From contig URHG01000022.1 of NCBI GenBank assembly GCA_900547555.1, positions 1 through 39,399 on the forward strand: a stretch of 39,399 bases of DNA, in the 5' to 3' direction. The notes beneath the pieces are model-generated. The model searched no databases. It saw only the letters and a list, made by a program, of their open reading frames with translations, and was not told where the DNA came from. The DNA is from an uncultured Porphyromonadaceae bacterium (GTDB taxonomy: Bacteria > Bacteroidota > Bacteroidia > Bacteroidales > UBA11471). This document shows positions 32,583 through 39,399 of the stretch, piece by piece (position 1 is the stretch's first letter; each line of letters begins with the position of its first letter). Both the position numbers and the translations under genes were made by a program.

Positions 32583-32912
32583 ATGACATTACTTACAATT
32601 CTTTTGCAGGAAGCTGCTGCACCCAAAGCGTCGGGCTATTCGAGTATTATTATGATGGTGGCTCTTATTGCCATATTTTATTTCTTTATGATTCGCCCGC
32701 AAAGCAAACGTCAAAAAGAAATCCGGAAATTCCGTGAAGCACTTGCCGAGGGACAAAAAGTAATCACCGCCGGCGGTATTCATGGAAAAGTAAAAAGCAT
32801 CAAAGATAATACCGTTGTCGTAGAGATAGCCGACAATGTACGTATCACGGTCGATAAGGGTTCTATCTATGCCTCGACAGCCGATACGGCCAATACGACT
32901 CCTACCAAATAA
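32583..32912 (+). CDS. yajC: preprotein translocase subunit YajC
   Basis: YajC is a small inner-membrane accessory of SecDF. The 109-residue protein has one membrane segment (about 22-39, IIMMVALIAIFYFFMIRP) followed by the diagnostic RPQSKRQKEIRKFREALAEG and GGIHGKVKSIKDNTVVVEIA. It is followed by a strong terminator; secDF is not adjacent. Confidence 0.94.
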   Translation: MTLLTILLQEAAAPKASGYSSIIMMVALIAIFYFFMIRPQSKRQKEIRKFREALAEGQKVITAGGIHGKVKSIKDNTVVVEIADNVRITVDKGSIYASTADTANTTPTK

Positions 32913-32931
32913 TTTCAGTCGGGTACAATAT

Positions 32932-32962
32932 AAAAAAGCCGGGATCAAATCCCGGCTTTTTT
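32932..32962. terminator. Bidirectional terminator after yajC
   Basis: GCCGGGAT and ATCCCGGC form a perfect 8-bp stem with a 3-nt loop, flanked by six A and six T residues that extend the pairing. It works on the plus strand for nusB-yajC. Confidence 0.93.
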
Positions 32963-33112
32963 ATATTGTGGGGTAGGCGTTATCCTGTTTGACGGTATGA
33001 TAGGTATTTGTGCGTTTTCCTATGAAATGGGTCTGGACCGGAGGGTATCTGCCGATAGTTATAGAGAATATAAAAATGGTCGAATAATAACTTAATTTCG
33101 AGGAAAAAAGTC

Positions 33113-33120
33113 TATCTTTA
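33113..33120 (+). promoter_or_regulatory. Possible -7 element for the ybbR-coaE pair
   Basis: TATCTTTA, 7 of 8 to consensus, lies 33 bases before the ybbR-like start and after the yajC terminator. Confidence 0.35.
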
Positions 33121-33153
33121 TCCCCGAAAATCGATACGATAAAAGTAAAGATA

Positions 33154-34167
33154 ATGAGTGATGACGAAAAGAAAAAACGGGCGGGAGTGAAAACTTTTCT
33201 TCTGCGTAAACTCGGTAGTGTGCGCAGTCGTTTACAGAGTGAGAGGAGCAGAGATATTTTGACATTTCTGATGTTTGTCGCTCTCTCTTTTCTGTTTTGG
33301 ATGATGCAGTCGCTCGGCGAAGATATGAACACCGTGTACCGTATTCCCATAAAATATACCAATATTCCCGATAATACCATTATTACGTGTGAGCTTCCGA
33401 CATCTGTTACCGTGCATTTGAGGGATGAGGGAGCTGTATTGATGAATTATAATCTCGAAGGTATTCCTTCGTTCGAGGTCGACTTCAAGCAATATGCCAA
33501 TAGCCGCAATGCTTTTATCCTTACTTCAGAAGAGATAAAAAATCAGATAAAGAAAAATCTGCGTAATACGACAAATCTTACATCGATGTCCATCGATACA
33601 TTGGCCGTGTATTATACGCAGGCAGAGGGAAAGAAAGTCAAAGTGCGTATCGAAGGTTCGGTAACGACTGTGCCGCAGTGTATTATCAGCGGAAAGATAC
33701 AGTCCGATGTCGATTCGGTGCAAGTATATGCACCCGAGTATTTGTTGAATACGATTTCCTATGTCGAGACCGATTCGTTTGTCGTGAAAGATATTGCTCA
33801 GACGTGGACACAGACTGTCCCGCTGCGTAAAATCGAAGGAGTGAAAATCGTCCCGAATGAGATAACGCTGACAGTGCCGGTCGAAGAACTTACGTCGAAG
33901 TCTTTGTCGGTCCCCGTTTCGGCAGTGAATGTTCCCAGAGGTATGTCTTTGCTTACTTTCCCGGCTGTGGTGAAAGTAGATTGCATGGTTCCCGTAAGCC
34001 GTTTTTCTCAAATATCGGCAGAGGATATCGCTGTTGCCGTCGACTATAAAGAGACTCATAATGCTCCCGAGAAGTTGGCGATAAAAATAACTCGGACTCC
34101 CGGAGCGGCATATTATGTAACGGTTGCGCCCGATAGCGTGGAATATATACTGGAACAGAAACATTGA
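33154..34167 (+). CDS. YbbR-like (CdaR family) membrane-anchored protein
   Basis: This 337-residue protein has one N-terminal membrane segment (about 36-52, ILTFLMFVALSFLFWMM) after a basic cytoplasmic stretch and then extracytoplasmic beta-rich YbbR repeats (YRIPIKYTNIPDN, LPTSVTVHLRD, RIEGSVTTVPQCIISGKIQS split as RIEGSVTTVPQC and ISGKIQ, LSVPVSAVNVPRGMSL). In Firmicutes YbbR/CdaR regulates the diadenylate cyclase CdaA. No such cyclase is adjacent here, so that role is only inferred from the family. It ends 7 nt before coaE. Confidence 0.87.
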   Translation: MSDDEKKKRAGVKTFLLRKLGSVRSRLQSERSRDILTFLMFVALSFLFWMMQSLGEDMNTVYRIPIKYTNIPDNTIITCELPTSVTVHLRDEGAVLMNYNLEGIPSFEVDFKQYANSRNAFILTSEEIKNQIKKNLRNTTNLTSMSIDTLAVYYTQAEGKKVKVRIEGSVTTVPQCIISGKIQSDVDSVQVYAPEYLLNTISYVETDSFVVKDIAQTWTQTVPLRKIEGVKIVPNEITLTVPVEELTSKSLSVPVSAVNVPRGMSLLTFPAVVKVDCMVPVSRFSQISAEDIAVAVDYKETHNAPEKLAIKITRTPGAAYYVTVAPDSVEYILEQKH

Positions 34168-34174
34168 TGATTTT

Positions 34175-34753
34175 ATGGCGATTATCGGAGTTACCGGTGG
34201 GATAGGGAGCGGAAAATCTGTCGTGTGCCGTTTTTTACGTATTTTGGGCTATTCGGTTTATGACAGCGACGAGCGGGCGAAAGTGTTGATGGATTCGTCT
34301 GCATCTATAAAGTCGGCACTTGTTGCGGAGTTTGGAGCAGATGTGTGTATCGACGGAGTTTTGGATTGCCGTAAATTGGCTGGGATTGTTTTTGCCGATG
34401 CTATGGCATTGAGTCGGTTGAATGCCATTGTACACCCGGCTGTAAAAGCCGACTTTAAGGATTGGTGTGAAAGGCGGCGAGAGGAGCGTGTCGTTTTTAT
34501 CGAGTCGGCCATACTCATAGAAGCCGGTTTTTCCGATGTTGTCGATACGGTATGGCTGGTTACGGCGCCGGAAGAAATTCGTGCAGAACGCATCATGTCG
34601 CGTAATGGCTGTTCCCGTCAAGAAGCCATATTGCGTATTCGTTCACAAAAAAGTGATGCCGAAAAAGAAAAATTTGCATCGCGTATCATTCATAATAGCG
34701 ATAAAAAACCGCTTATCCCTCAAATTTTTAATGCCCTTTCAGGGCACTCTTAG
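34175..34753 (+). CDS. coaE: dephospho-CoA kinase
   Basis: CoaE phosphorylates dephospho-CoA in the last step of CoA synthesis. The start at 34175 (MAIIGVTGGIGSGKS) gives 192 residues and puts the P-loop GGIGSGKS at the N-terminus. An upstream in-frame ATG at 34124 would overlap ybbR and add no homology. Further motifs are VYDSDERAK, NAIVHPAVK and ESAILIEAGF, with R-rich lid IMSRNGCSRQEAILRIRSQ. The last bases hold a small GCCCT/AGGGC stem. Confidence 0.94.
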   Translation: MAIIGVTGGIGSGKSVVCRFLRILGYSVYDSDERAKVLMDSSASIKSALVAEFGADVCIDGVLDCRKLAGIVFADAMALSRLNAIVHPAVKADFKDWCERRREERVVFIESAILIEAGFSDVVDTVWLVTAPEEIRAERIMSRNGCSRQEAILRIRSQKSDAEKEKFASRIIHNSDKKPLIPQIFNALSGHS

Positions 34754-34787
34754 TCGGTTTCCCGGCTTCTTTAAATCTCTCGGCAGC

Positions 34788-34818
34788 TTGATTATCTCGG
34801 GAATGTGTATTACTTTTG
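34788..34818 (+). promoter_or_regulatory. Promoter for the DUF5606 gene
   Basis: TTG (34788-34790), a 20-bp spacer and TACTTTTG (34811-34818) match the consensus at ideal spacing, 35 bases before the ATG at 34853. Confidence 0.8.
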
Positions 34819-34852
34819 TGCGACTAATACCAAATGAAGAAAGATAAAGATT

Positions 34853-35281
34853 ATGTTGAAGAAAATTTTATCCATATCGGGTCGTCCCGGACTTTTTAAG
34901 TTGGTCTCTCAGGCGAAAGGGGCATTGATTGTAGAAGCATTGTCTACGGGAAAACGTACGTTGGCGTACAGTCATGATAAAGTAACCTCTTTGGGTGATA
35001 TAGCCATGTACACGCAGAGCGGGGAAGAGCCTCTTTATAAAGTGCTCGAAAATGTAAAAGAGAAAGAAAACGGTGCTGTCGCATCTGTTTCGCCAAAGGC
35101 GGATAAAGAGACTTTGCGTACCTATTTTGCCGAAATATTGCCCGATTTCGATACGGAACGGGTTTACCCTACCGACATCAGTAAACTGATTTCGTGGTAC
35201 AATATCTTGATTCAATCCGGAATAACCGATTTTTCGGTAAAAGAAAAAGAGGAGGCTCCGAAAGATGATAAAGCGGAGTAA
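34853..35281 (+). CDS. DUF5606 family protein
   Basis: This 142-residue soluble protein matches DUF5606, a Bacteroidetes family: LKKILSISGRPGLFKLVSQ, split from KGALIVEAL, then KRTLAYSHDKVTSLGDIAMY and the central LRTYFAEILPDFDTERVYPT. A C-terminal acidic, lysine-rich tail (VKEKEEAPKDDKAE) is probably disordered. The SISGRPGLFK opening resembles a small beta-barrel, and nucleic-acid binding is possible but not shown. It has its own promoter. Confidence 0.8.
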   Translation: MLKKILSISGRPGLFKLVSQAKGALIVEALSTGKRTLAYSHDKVTSLGDIAMYTQSGEEPLYKVLENVKEKENGAVASVSPKADKETLRTYFAEILPDFDTERVYPTDISKLISWYNILIQSGITDFSVKEKEEAPKDDKAE

Positions 35282-35291
35282 TTCCAATGGA

Positions 35292-35345
35292 TTTTCTAAA
35301 CACATGGGGCGGGAATTGAAATTCCCGCCCCATGTGTTTAGAAAA
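35292..35345. terminator. 26-bp perfect inverted repeat between convergent genes
   Basis: Arms 35292-35317 and 35320-35345 are perfectly complementary around a 2-nt loop, with a GC-rich core (GGGGCGGGAATT). It lies between convergent genes, whose stop codons are 10 bases and 7 bases away, and so can end transcription from both. Neither side has a long T run after the stem, so stem strength probably matters most. Confidence 0.8.
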
Positions 35346-35351
35346 GATTGT

Positions 35352-35870
35352 CTATCGTCGGAATTTGTAATGCCGTATCATATCCGATATACCGTAGATC
35401 ACCATCGATATACCGAAAATCGTCATGATGAGATTTACCGTTCCGAAAGGCTTGAAAATCATGAGGAATCCTGCTATCGTAATCAGTACCGGTACGATAT
35501 ACATGCCGATGGGGATAGGCATTATTTGACCCGAACGTATCAGAGAGACGATTTGAGAAATACCTGCCAAGAGGAGAATGATACCTAAGGCTATTAGTAT
35601 AACGGCGTTGAAAAATGTCGGTTGCAGTAACATCCATGCGCCTATGACAAGAGCCCCGATACTTTCGACCAGAACATATCCGGGCATGGGTGTTTCCTTG
35701 TTTTTGTAAGAGAAATATCCGATGATTGCGAGTAAGGCGGGAATAGCCAATGTCGCTCCGATAAGCATGATGACAATATTGGGACCGAGCTGCGGGTTGA
35801 TGATAACAACAACACCCAATGCAATGGCAAGCAGGTTGCGTATGATGGGATTTTTGAAAAGAGTTTCCAT
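35352..35870 (-). CDS. DUF308 (HdeD-like) membrane protein
   Basis: This 172-residue integral membrane protein has about six hydrophobic helices, in three pairs, typical of HdeD/DUF308 (LLAIALGVVVIINP, VIMLIGATLAIPALLAIIGYF, ESIGALVIGAWMLLQPT, AVILIALGIILLLAGISQIV, MYIVPVLITIAGFLMIFKP, IMTIFGISMVIYGISDM). HdeD in E. coli helps acid resistance at high cell density; the function here is unknown. A -7 box lies 26 bases upstream. Confidence 0.87.
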   Translation of the reverse strand: METLFKNPIIRNLLAIALGVVVIINPQLGPNIVIMLIGATLAIPALLAIIGYFSYKNKETPMPGYVLVESIGALVIGAWMLLQPTFFNAVILIALGIILLLAGISQIVSLIRSGQIMPIPIGMYIVPVLITIAGFLMIFKPFGTVNLIMTIFGISMVIYGISDMIRHYKFRR

Positions 35871-35895
35871 AATGAAAAGGTATTTTTGATAATAA

Positions 35896-35903
35896 CAAAG
35901 ATA
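35896..35903 (-). promoter_or_regulatory. -7 promoter element for the DUF308 gene
   Basis: TATCTTTG on the minus strand matches TAnnTTTG exactly, 26 bases before the ATG at 35870. The -33 position lacks a clear TTG. Confidence 0.55.
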
Positions 35904-35975
35904 ACCCTTTGATGTTGAATAAAAATATTTTTTGTATTAAAAAAGTGTGGCTTTTCCTGTCGATAGAAATTTATA

Positions 35976-36006
35976 TTGCGAAAACCTTTTTTTTCGGTTA
36001 TCTTTG
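35976..36006 (+). promoter_or_regulatory. Promoter for the lipid kinase gene
   Basis: TTG (35976-35978), 20-bp spacer and TATCTTTG (35999-36006) match the consensus. Transcription from about 36013 supports the ATG at 36037 and excludes the longer frame starting at 35947. Confidence 0.82.
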
Positions 36007-36036
36007 CTTCATCAATCTCTCTTTTATGTTTTGCAG

Positions 36037-37002
36037 ATGGAGCGCAAGAAAATATTGTTTATCGTGAATCCTATTTCGGGGACGCATTCCAAAGAGAATG
36101 TGCCGGATTGGGTGCAGAATACTCTCGATAAAAGTATTTTTGCTCCCGAAATCGTTTTTACCCAATACGGAGGTCATGCTACCGAACTTACTCGTGAGGC
36201 CGTAAAAGAAAGATATGATTGTGTCATATCGGTCGGAGGAGATGGTACCTGCAACGAAATAGCCCGATCTTTGGTACATACCGATACGGCGTTGGGTATT
36301 GTTCCGGTAGGTTCGGGAAACGGTTTGGCGCGTCATTTGGGAATACCGCTCAATCCTATACGGGCGTTGCGTATTCTCAACGATGCAATAGTAGATGACA
36401 TCGACTACTGCAAGGCCAATGACAAAACATTTTTCTGTACCTGCGGCATGGGCTTCGATGCGTGGGTAAGTAAAAAGTTTGCCGAGGACAGGCATCGGGG
36501 TAAAATGACGTATATAAAAAAGGCGATTGAGGAATATCTCACCTACAAGAATGAGGTGTATCGCATTGAAACTCCTGACGGTGTCATACAGGAAAAAGCA
36601 TTTATCGTAGCCTGCGGCAACGCCTCGCAATACGGGAACAATGCCTATATAACTCCACGGGCAAGTCTGCATGACGGGAAAATCGATGTAACGATTATGT
36701 TTCCGGTAAGTCCCATCGATGTTTTGCCTGTTGCGGTGCAACTATTTACCAAATGGATCAGTGTCAGTTCCAACGTAAAAATTTTTGAGACCCCGGCTTT
36801 GACGATTACCCGGGAACGGGAAGGGGTGATGCATCTCGACGGGGAACCGGTCGAAATGTCGAAACGGATAGACATTACATGTGTTAAGGGTGGACTGAAA
36901 GTGTTGGTACCTCGTACCGAACAGCATAAGTCATTGATTGCGCCGATTCAATCATTGGTTTTTGATGTGGTCGATACGATAAAACACGAGTTGGATATTT
37001 AA
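36037..37002 (+). CDS. diacylglycerol/lipid kinase family protein (YegS type)
   Basis: This 321-residue kinase starts MERKKILFIVNPISGTHSKE and has the catalytic-domain signature VGGDGTCNEIARSL followed by GIVPVGSGNGLARHLGIPLN, as in DgkB, YegS and sphingosine kinases. The C-terminal beta-sandwich includes FFCTCGMGFDAWVSKKF, IVACGNASQYGNNAYITPRA and MHLDGEPVEM. It phosphorylates a lipid hydroxyl: diacylglycerol, or, as Bacteroidales make sphingolipids, possibly a sphingoid base or ceramide. The sequence does not settle which. Confidence 0.93.
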   Translation: MERKKILFIVNPISGTHSKENVPDWVQNTLDKSIFAPEIVFTQYGGHATELTREAVKERYDCVISVGGDGTCNEIARSLVHTDTALGIVPVGSGNGLARHLGIPLNPIRALRILNDAIVDDIDYCKANDKTFFCTCGMGFDAWVSKKFAEDRHRGKMTYIKKAIEEYLTYKNEVYRIETPDGVIQEKAFIVACGNASQYGNNAYITPRASLHDGKIDVTIMFPVSPIDVLPVAVQLFTKWISVSSNVKIFETPALTITREREGVMHLDGEPVEMSKRIDITCVKGGLKVLVPRTEQHKSLIAPIQSLVFDVVDTIKHELDI

Positions 37003-37246
37003 TCGGACTATAATCACTTCTGTGATTGTTGTTTTTTTTTGAAGGTTTTATCTTTATTTTTTTCTGTCTATATATTTTTATTTCCTCTATTTGTTTTTAT
37101 GAGTTTTCTATTTTAATATTTATAAACATCTTGTTTTGTATTGTAATTTATTGATTTATATATAATTGATTCCTTATTTTGACTTTGTGGTAGAATTTTG
37201 TGAATGTAAAAAGTTCTCCAAATCGGAAAACTTTTTGTTGAATTGC
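37003..37246. other. AT-rich gap before the riboswitch promoter
   Basis: These 244 bases are very AT-rich, with long T runs, and hold no gene or convincing hairpin. They carry only the spacer between the lipid kinase and the nrdD control region. Confidence 0.5.
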
Positions 37247-37277
37247 TTGCTTGAAAATTTTCTTGTTTATATATTTG
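37247..37277 (+). promoter_or_regulatory. nrdD promoter (upstream of the riboswitch)
   Basis: TTG (37247-37249), 20-bp spacer and TATATTTG (37270-37277) match the consensus at ideal spacing. The start near 37284 is exactly where the cobalamin aptamer begins. Confidence 0.82.
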
Positions 37278-37282
37278 TCGAA

Positions 37283-37460
37283 CATTCGGTTCTCGATTTT
37301 TTTCGTTGAAAAAAGAGATTAAAAGGGAATCCTGTGAAAGACAGGGACTATCCCCGTAGCTGTGAGTTTCAGTAAAAGTCTGTTCGATAAATGCCACTGG
37401 AAATTTCGTATATGACCGGGAAGGTGTAACAGATGAAACAAGTCAGAAGACCTGCCGTTT
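37283..37460 (+). promoter_or_regulatory. Cobalamin (AdoCbl) riboswitch
   Basis: The conserved core is plain: GGTTCTCG and AGAGATTAAAAGGGAAT in the 5' part, ATCCCCGTAGCTGTGAG in the middle, the B12-box sequence GCCACTGG (37393-37400), then CCGGGAAGG and AGTCAGAAGACCTGCC (37441-37456), the strongly conserved 3' element. In other bacteria ligand binding turns down the downstream gene. About 120 nt separate the aptamer from the nrdD ATG. No T-run terminator is evident there, so control is more likely at translation initiation, perhaps through the TCCCTTTGTC region. Confidence 0.95.
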
Positions 37461-37580
37461 GTGAGTTGTAAAGATGCTTCGGGTCGAAAGCAGGACAACA
37501 GACAATCCCTTTGTCATGTATGCCTCTCCGTCTTTTCCCCTTTGCATGCGTATTGCTTGTAAATTTTTAATGTATATGGT

Positions 37581-39399
37581 ATGATACAAACGATTATCAA
37601 ACGCGATGGCCGTATTGTCGGCTTCAACGAGGAAAAAATCATGGCGGCTATCCGCAAGGCGATGCTCCATACCGAAAAGGGGGAAGACGAGCCACTGATC
37701 CGTAAAATAACCGACCGTATTGCTTGCAACGGCCGTGAGCAGATGACAGTGGAGGAAATTCAGGATTGGGTCGAAATGGAATTGATGAAAAGTCCGCGTA
37801 AGGAAGTCGCGAAGAAGTACATCGCTTATCGGGATCAGCGTAGCATTGCTCGTAAAGCCAAGACGCGCGAAATGTTTCTCGACATCATCAACGCCAAGTC
37901 CAACGACATCACCCGGGAAAACGCTAATATGAATGCCGATACTCCGGCCGGCATGATGATGAAATTCGCCAGCGAGACAACAAAACCTTTTGTCGATGAT
38001 TATTTGTTGAGCGATGAGGTAAGAGATGCCATACGTCATGGATACATTCATATCCACGATAAAGATTACTATCCGACCAAGAGTCTGACCTGTGTACAGC
38101 ACCCGCTCGACAAGATATTGAAAAAGGGATTTTGTGCCGGACATGGGGAGGCGCGTCCTGCTAAACGTATAGAAACCGCGAGTATCTTGGGGTGTATCTC
38201 TATGGAGACGGCTCAAAACGAAATGCACGGAGGGCAGGCTATTCCCGCATTTGATTTCTATCTTGCCCCTTATGTGCGATTGAGCTATATCGAGGAGATA
38301 AAAGTCATTGAAAAGTTTATGGACGCAGATTATTCTCATCTTTATGAGGCGCCTATCGATGATTATCTTTATAAAGAACTCGACGGACTGGCCGGTGAAG
38401 AACGTATCAAGCAGCAAGCAATCAATTGTACGGTACGCCGCGTGCATCAATCGATGGAGGCGTTTATTCACAATATGAATGCCATACATTCCCGAGGCGG
38501 GAATCAGGTCGTTTTCAGTTCGATCAATTATGGAACGGATACTTCGGCCGAAGGGCGTTGTATAATCCGAGAGATACTGATAAGTACTTATCAGGGAGTA
38601 GGTAACGGTTCTACGGCCATATTCCCCATACAGATATGGAAAAAGAAAAGAGGAGTAAGTTATCTACCCACCGACCGTAATTACGATTTGTATCGGTATG
38701 CCTGTAAGGTAACTGCCCGGCGTTTTTTCCCGAATTTCGTCAATCTCGATGCTCCTTTTAACCAGCATGAATTGTGGAGGGAAGATGATCCCGAACGGTA
38801 TAAATACGAGGTTGCCACGATGGGATGCCGTACTCGCGTTTTTGAAAATCGTTTCGGTGAAAAAACCTCTATCGGTCGGGGTAATCTCTCTTTTACCACC
38901 GTCAATCTGGTACGGCTTGCCATAGAGTGCATGACGATAGAAAATCAGAACGACCGCGTCAATGCCTTTTTTGCCAAACTCGATGAGGTTCTTGAAATTA
39001 CCGCCCGTCAATTGGAAGACCGTTATAATTTCCAGAAAACGACGTTGGCCAAACAATTTCCCTTGCTGATGACGATGTTGTGGGTCGGCAGTGAAAATCT
39101 CAAACCCGATGAAACGATAGAGAGCGTTATCAATCAGGGAACACTGGGTATCGGCTTTATAGGATTGGCCGAGTGTCTCGTTGCCCTTACCGGTAAACAT
39201 CACGGTGAAGACGCGGCTTCTCAGGAATTGGGCTTGCGTATCATTACCTACATGAGAGATCGGGCCAATGAATTCTCTGAGCGGTATCATCACAATTTCA
39301 GTGTCTTGGCGACTCCGGCCGAGGGACTTTCGGGAAAATTTACGGCAAAAGACAGGAAAGAGTTCGGGATAATCAAAGGTATAACCGACCGGGAGTATT
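37581..39399 (+). CDS. nrdD: anaerobic ribonucleoside-triphosphate reductase (class III), partial
   Basis: NrdD makes deoxyribonucleotides without oxygen using a glycyl radical. The frame opens at 37581 (MIQTIIKRDGRIVGFNEEKI) and stays open for 606 codons to the window edge, so the C-terminus, including the glycyl-radical site, is missing. The N-terminal ATP-cone (about 1-95) gives allosteric control. Then come DAIRHGYIHIHDKDYYP, SLTCVQHPL, RRVHQSMEAFIHNMNAIHSR, VFSSINYGTDTS, NLDAPFN and MGCRTRV with the likely active-site Cys416, followed by GRGNLSFTTVNLVRLA. The activase NrdG is expected beyond the edge. It lies downstream of the cobalamin riboswitch. Confidence 0.96.
   Translation, partial: MIQTIIKRDGRIVGFNEEKIMAAIRKAMLHTEKGEDEPLIRKITDRIACNGREQMTVEEIQDWVEMELMKSPRKEVAKKYIAYRDQRSIARKAKTREMFLDIINAKSNDITRENANMNADTPAGMMMKFASETTKPFVDDYLLSDEVRDAIRHGYIHIHDKDYYPTKSLTCVQHPLDKILKKGFCAGHGEARPAKRIETASILGCISMETAQNEMHGGQAIPAFDFYLAPYVRLSYIEEIKVIEKFMDADYSHLYEAPIDDYLYKELDGLAGEERIKQQAINCTVRRVHQSMEAFIHNMNAIHSRGGNQVVFSSINYGTDTSAEGRCIIREILISTYQGVGNGSTAIFPIQIWKKKRGVSYLPTDRNYDLYRYACKVTARRFFPNFVNLDAPFNQHELWREDDPERYKYEVATMGCRTRVFENRFGEKTSIGRGNLSFTTVNLVRLAIECMTIENQNDRVNAFFAKLDEVLEITARQLEDRYNFQKTTLAKQFPLLMTMLWVGSENLKPDETIESVINQGTLGIGFIGLAECLVALTGKHHGEDAASQELGLRIITYMRDRANEFSERYHHNFSVLATPAEGLSGKFTAKDRKEFGIIKGITDREY

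Noticed and set aside
37443..38489. 348-codon minus-strand frame
   Set aside because: It is antisense to nrdD, whose plus-strand frame has clear family motifs; no homology in the minus frame.
38664..39293. 209-codon minus-strand frame
   Set aside because: Also a shadow of nrdD, which is open to the window edge.

Overview
The window looks like a Bacteroidales chromosome, possibly near Barnesiella or Coprobacter, though I cannot fix the genus. Three things support this: promoters of the Bacteroidetes type (TTG, about 20 bp, TAnnTTTG) with no clear Shine-Dalgarno sequences; Bacteroidetes-restricted families (DUF5686, DUF4924, DUF4835/PorD, DUF3276/PUR, DUF5606, long NusB); and housekeeping genes typical of anaerobic gut commensals (indolepyruvate:ferredoxin oxidoreductase, class III NrdD).

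Layout. 1-4000, minus strand: an amidase-iorA-iorB cluster in which iorB is frameshifted, a tRNA-Ser(CGA), and a CYTH protein. 4145-6718: a large DUF5686 outer-membrane protein. 6844-10867: an operon of a Mur-ligase-like pseudoenzyme, DUF4924, rfbD and prfC. 10889-12560: guaA with its own promoter and terminator. 12759-15994: an isolated polysaccharide export pair, OPX lipoprotein plus BY-kinase. 16054-22668: dnaN, a DnaQ-like exonuclease, coaBC, DUF4835, recN and rlmB, closely packed. 22899-24278, minus: a secreted trehalase/GH63-like glycosidase interrupted by an in-frame TGA. 24380-24610: a gene-free stretch with two orphan terminator-like hairpins, then a Uup-type ABC-F ATPase. 26710-27492, minus: a formate/nitrite transporter.

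27800-31100 is the accessory part. It holds a MarR regulator with a perfect palindromic operator over its own promoter, followed on the same strand by a 49-residue small protein and a GNAT acetyltransferase. Next come an AT-rich DUF2867-methyltransferase pair and the decayed C-terminus of a mobilization-type protein. From 31103 to the end the content is core again: DUF3276, nusB-yajC, ybbR-coaE, DUF5606, a DUF308 membrane protein and a lipid kinase. Last is a cobalamin riboswitch with its own promoter upstream of nrdD, which runs off the right edge and shows no stop in this window.

The observations most worth following are the Mur-ligase relative that has lost its P-loop and C-terminal domain, the self-regulated MarR/small protein/GNAT unit, the riboswitch on a B12-independent reductase, the RNA-like segment before the ABC-F gene, and three interrupted genes in under 40 kb (real decay or assembly error). 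I see no CRISPR array, rRNA operon, intact transposon or clearly new defence system.
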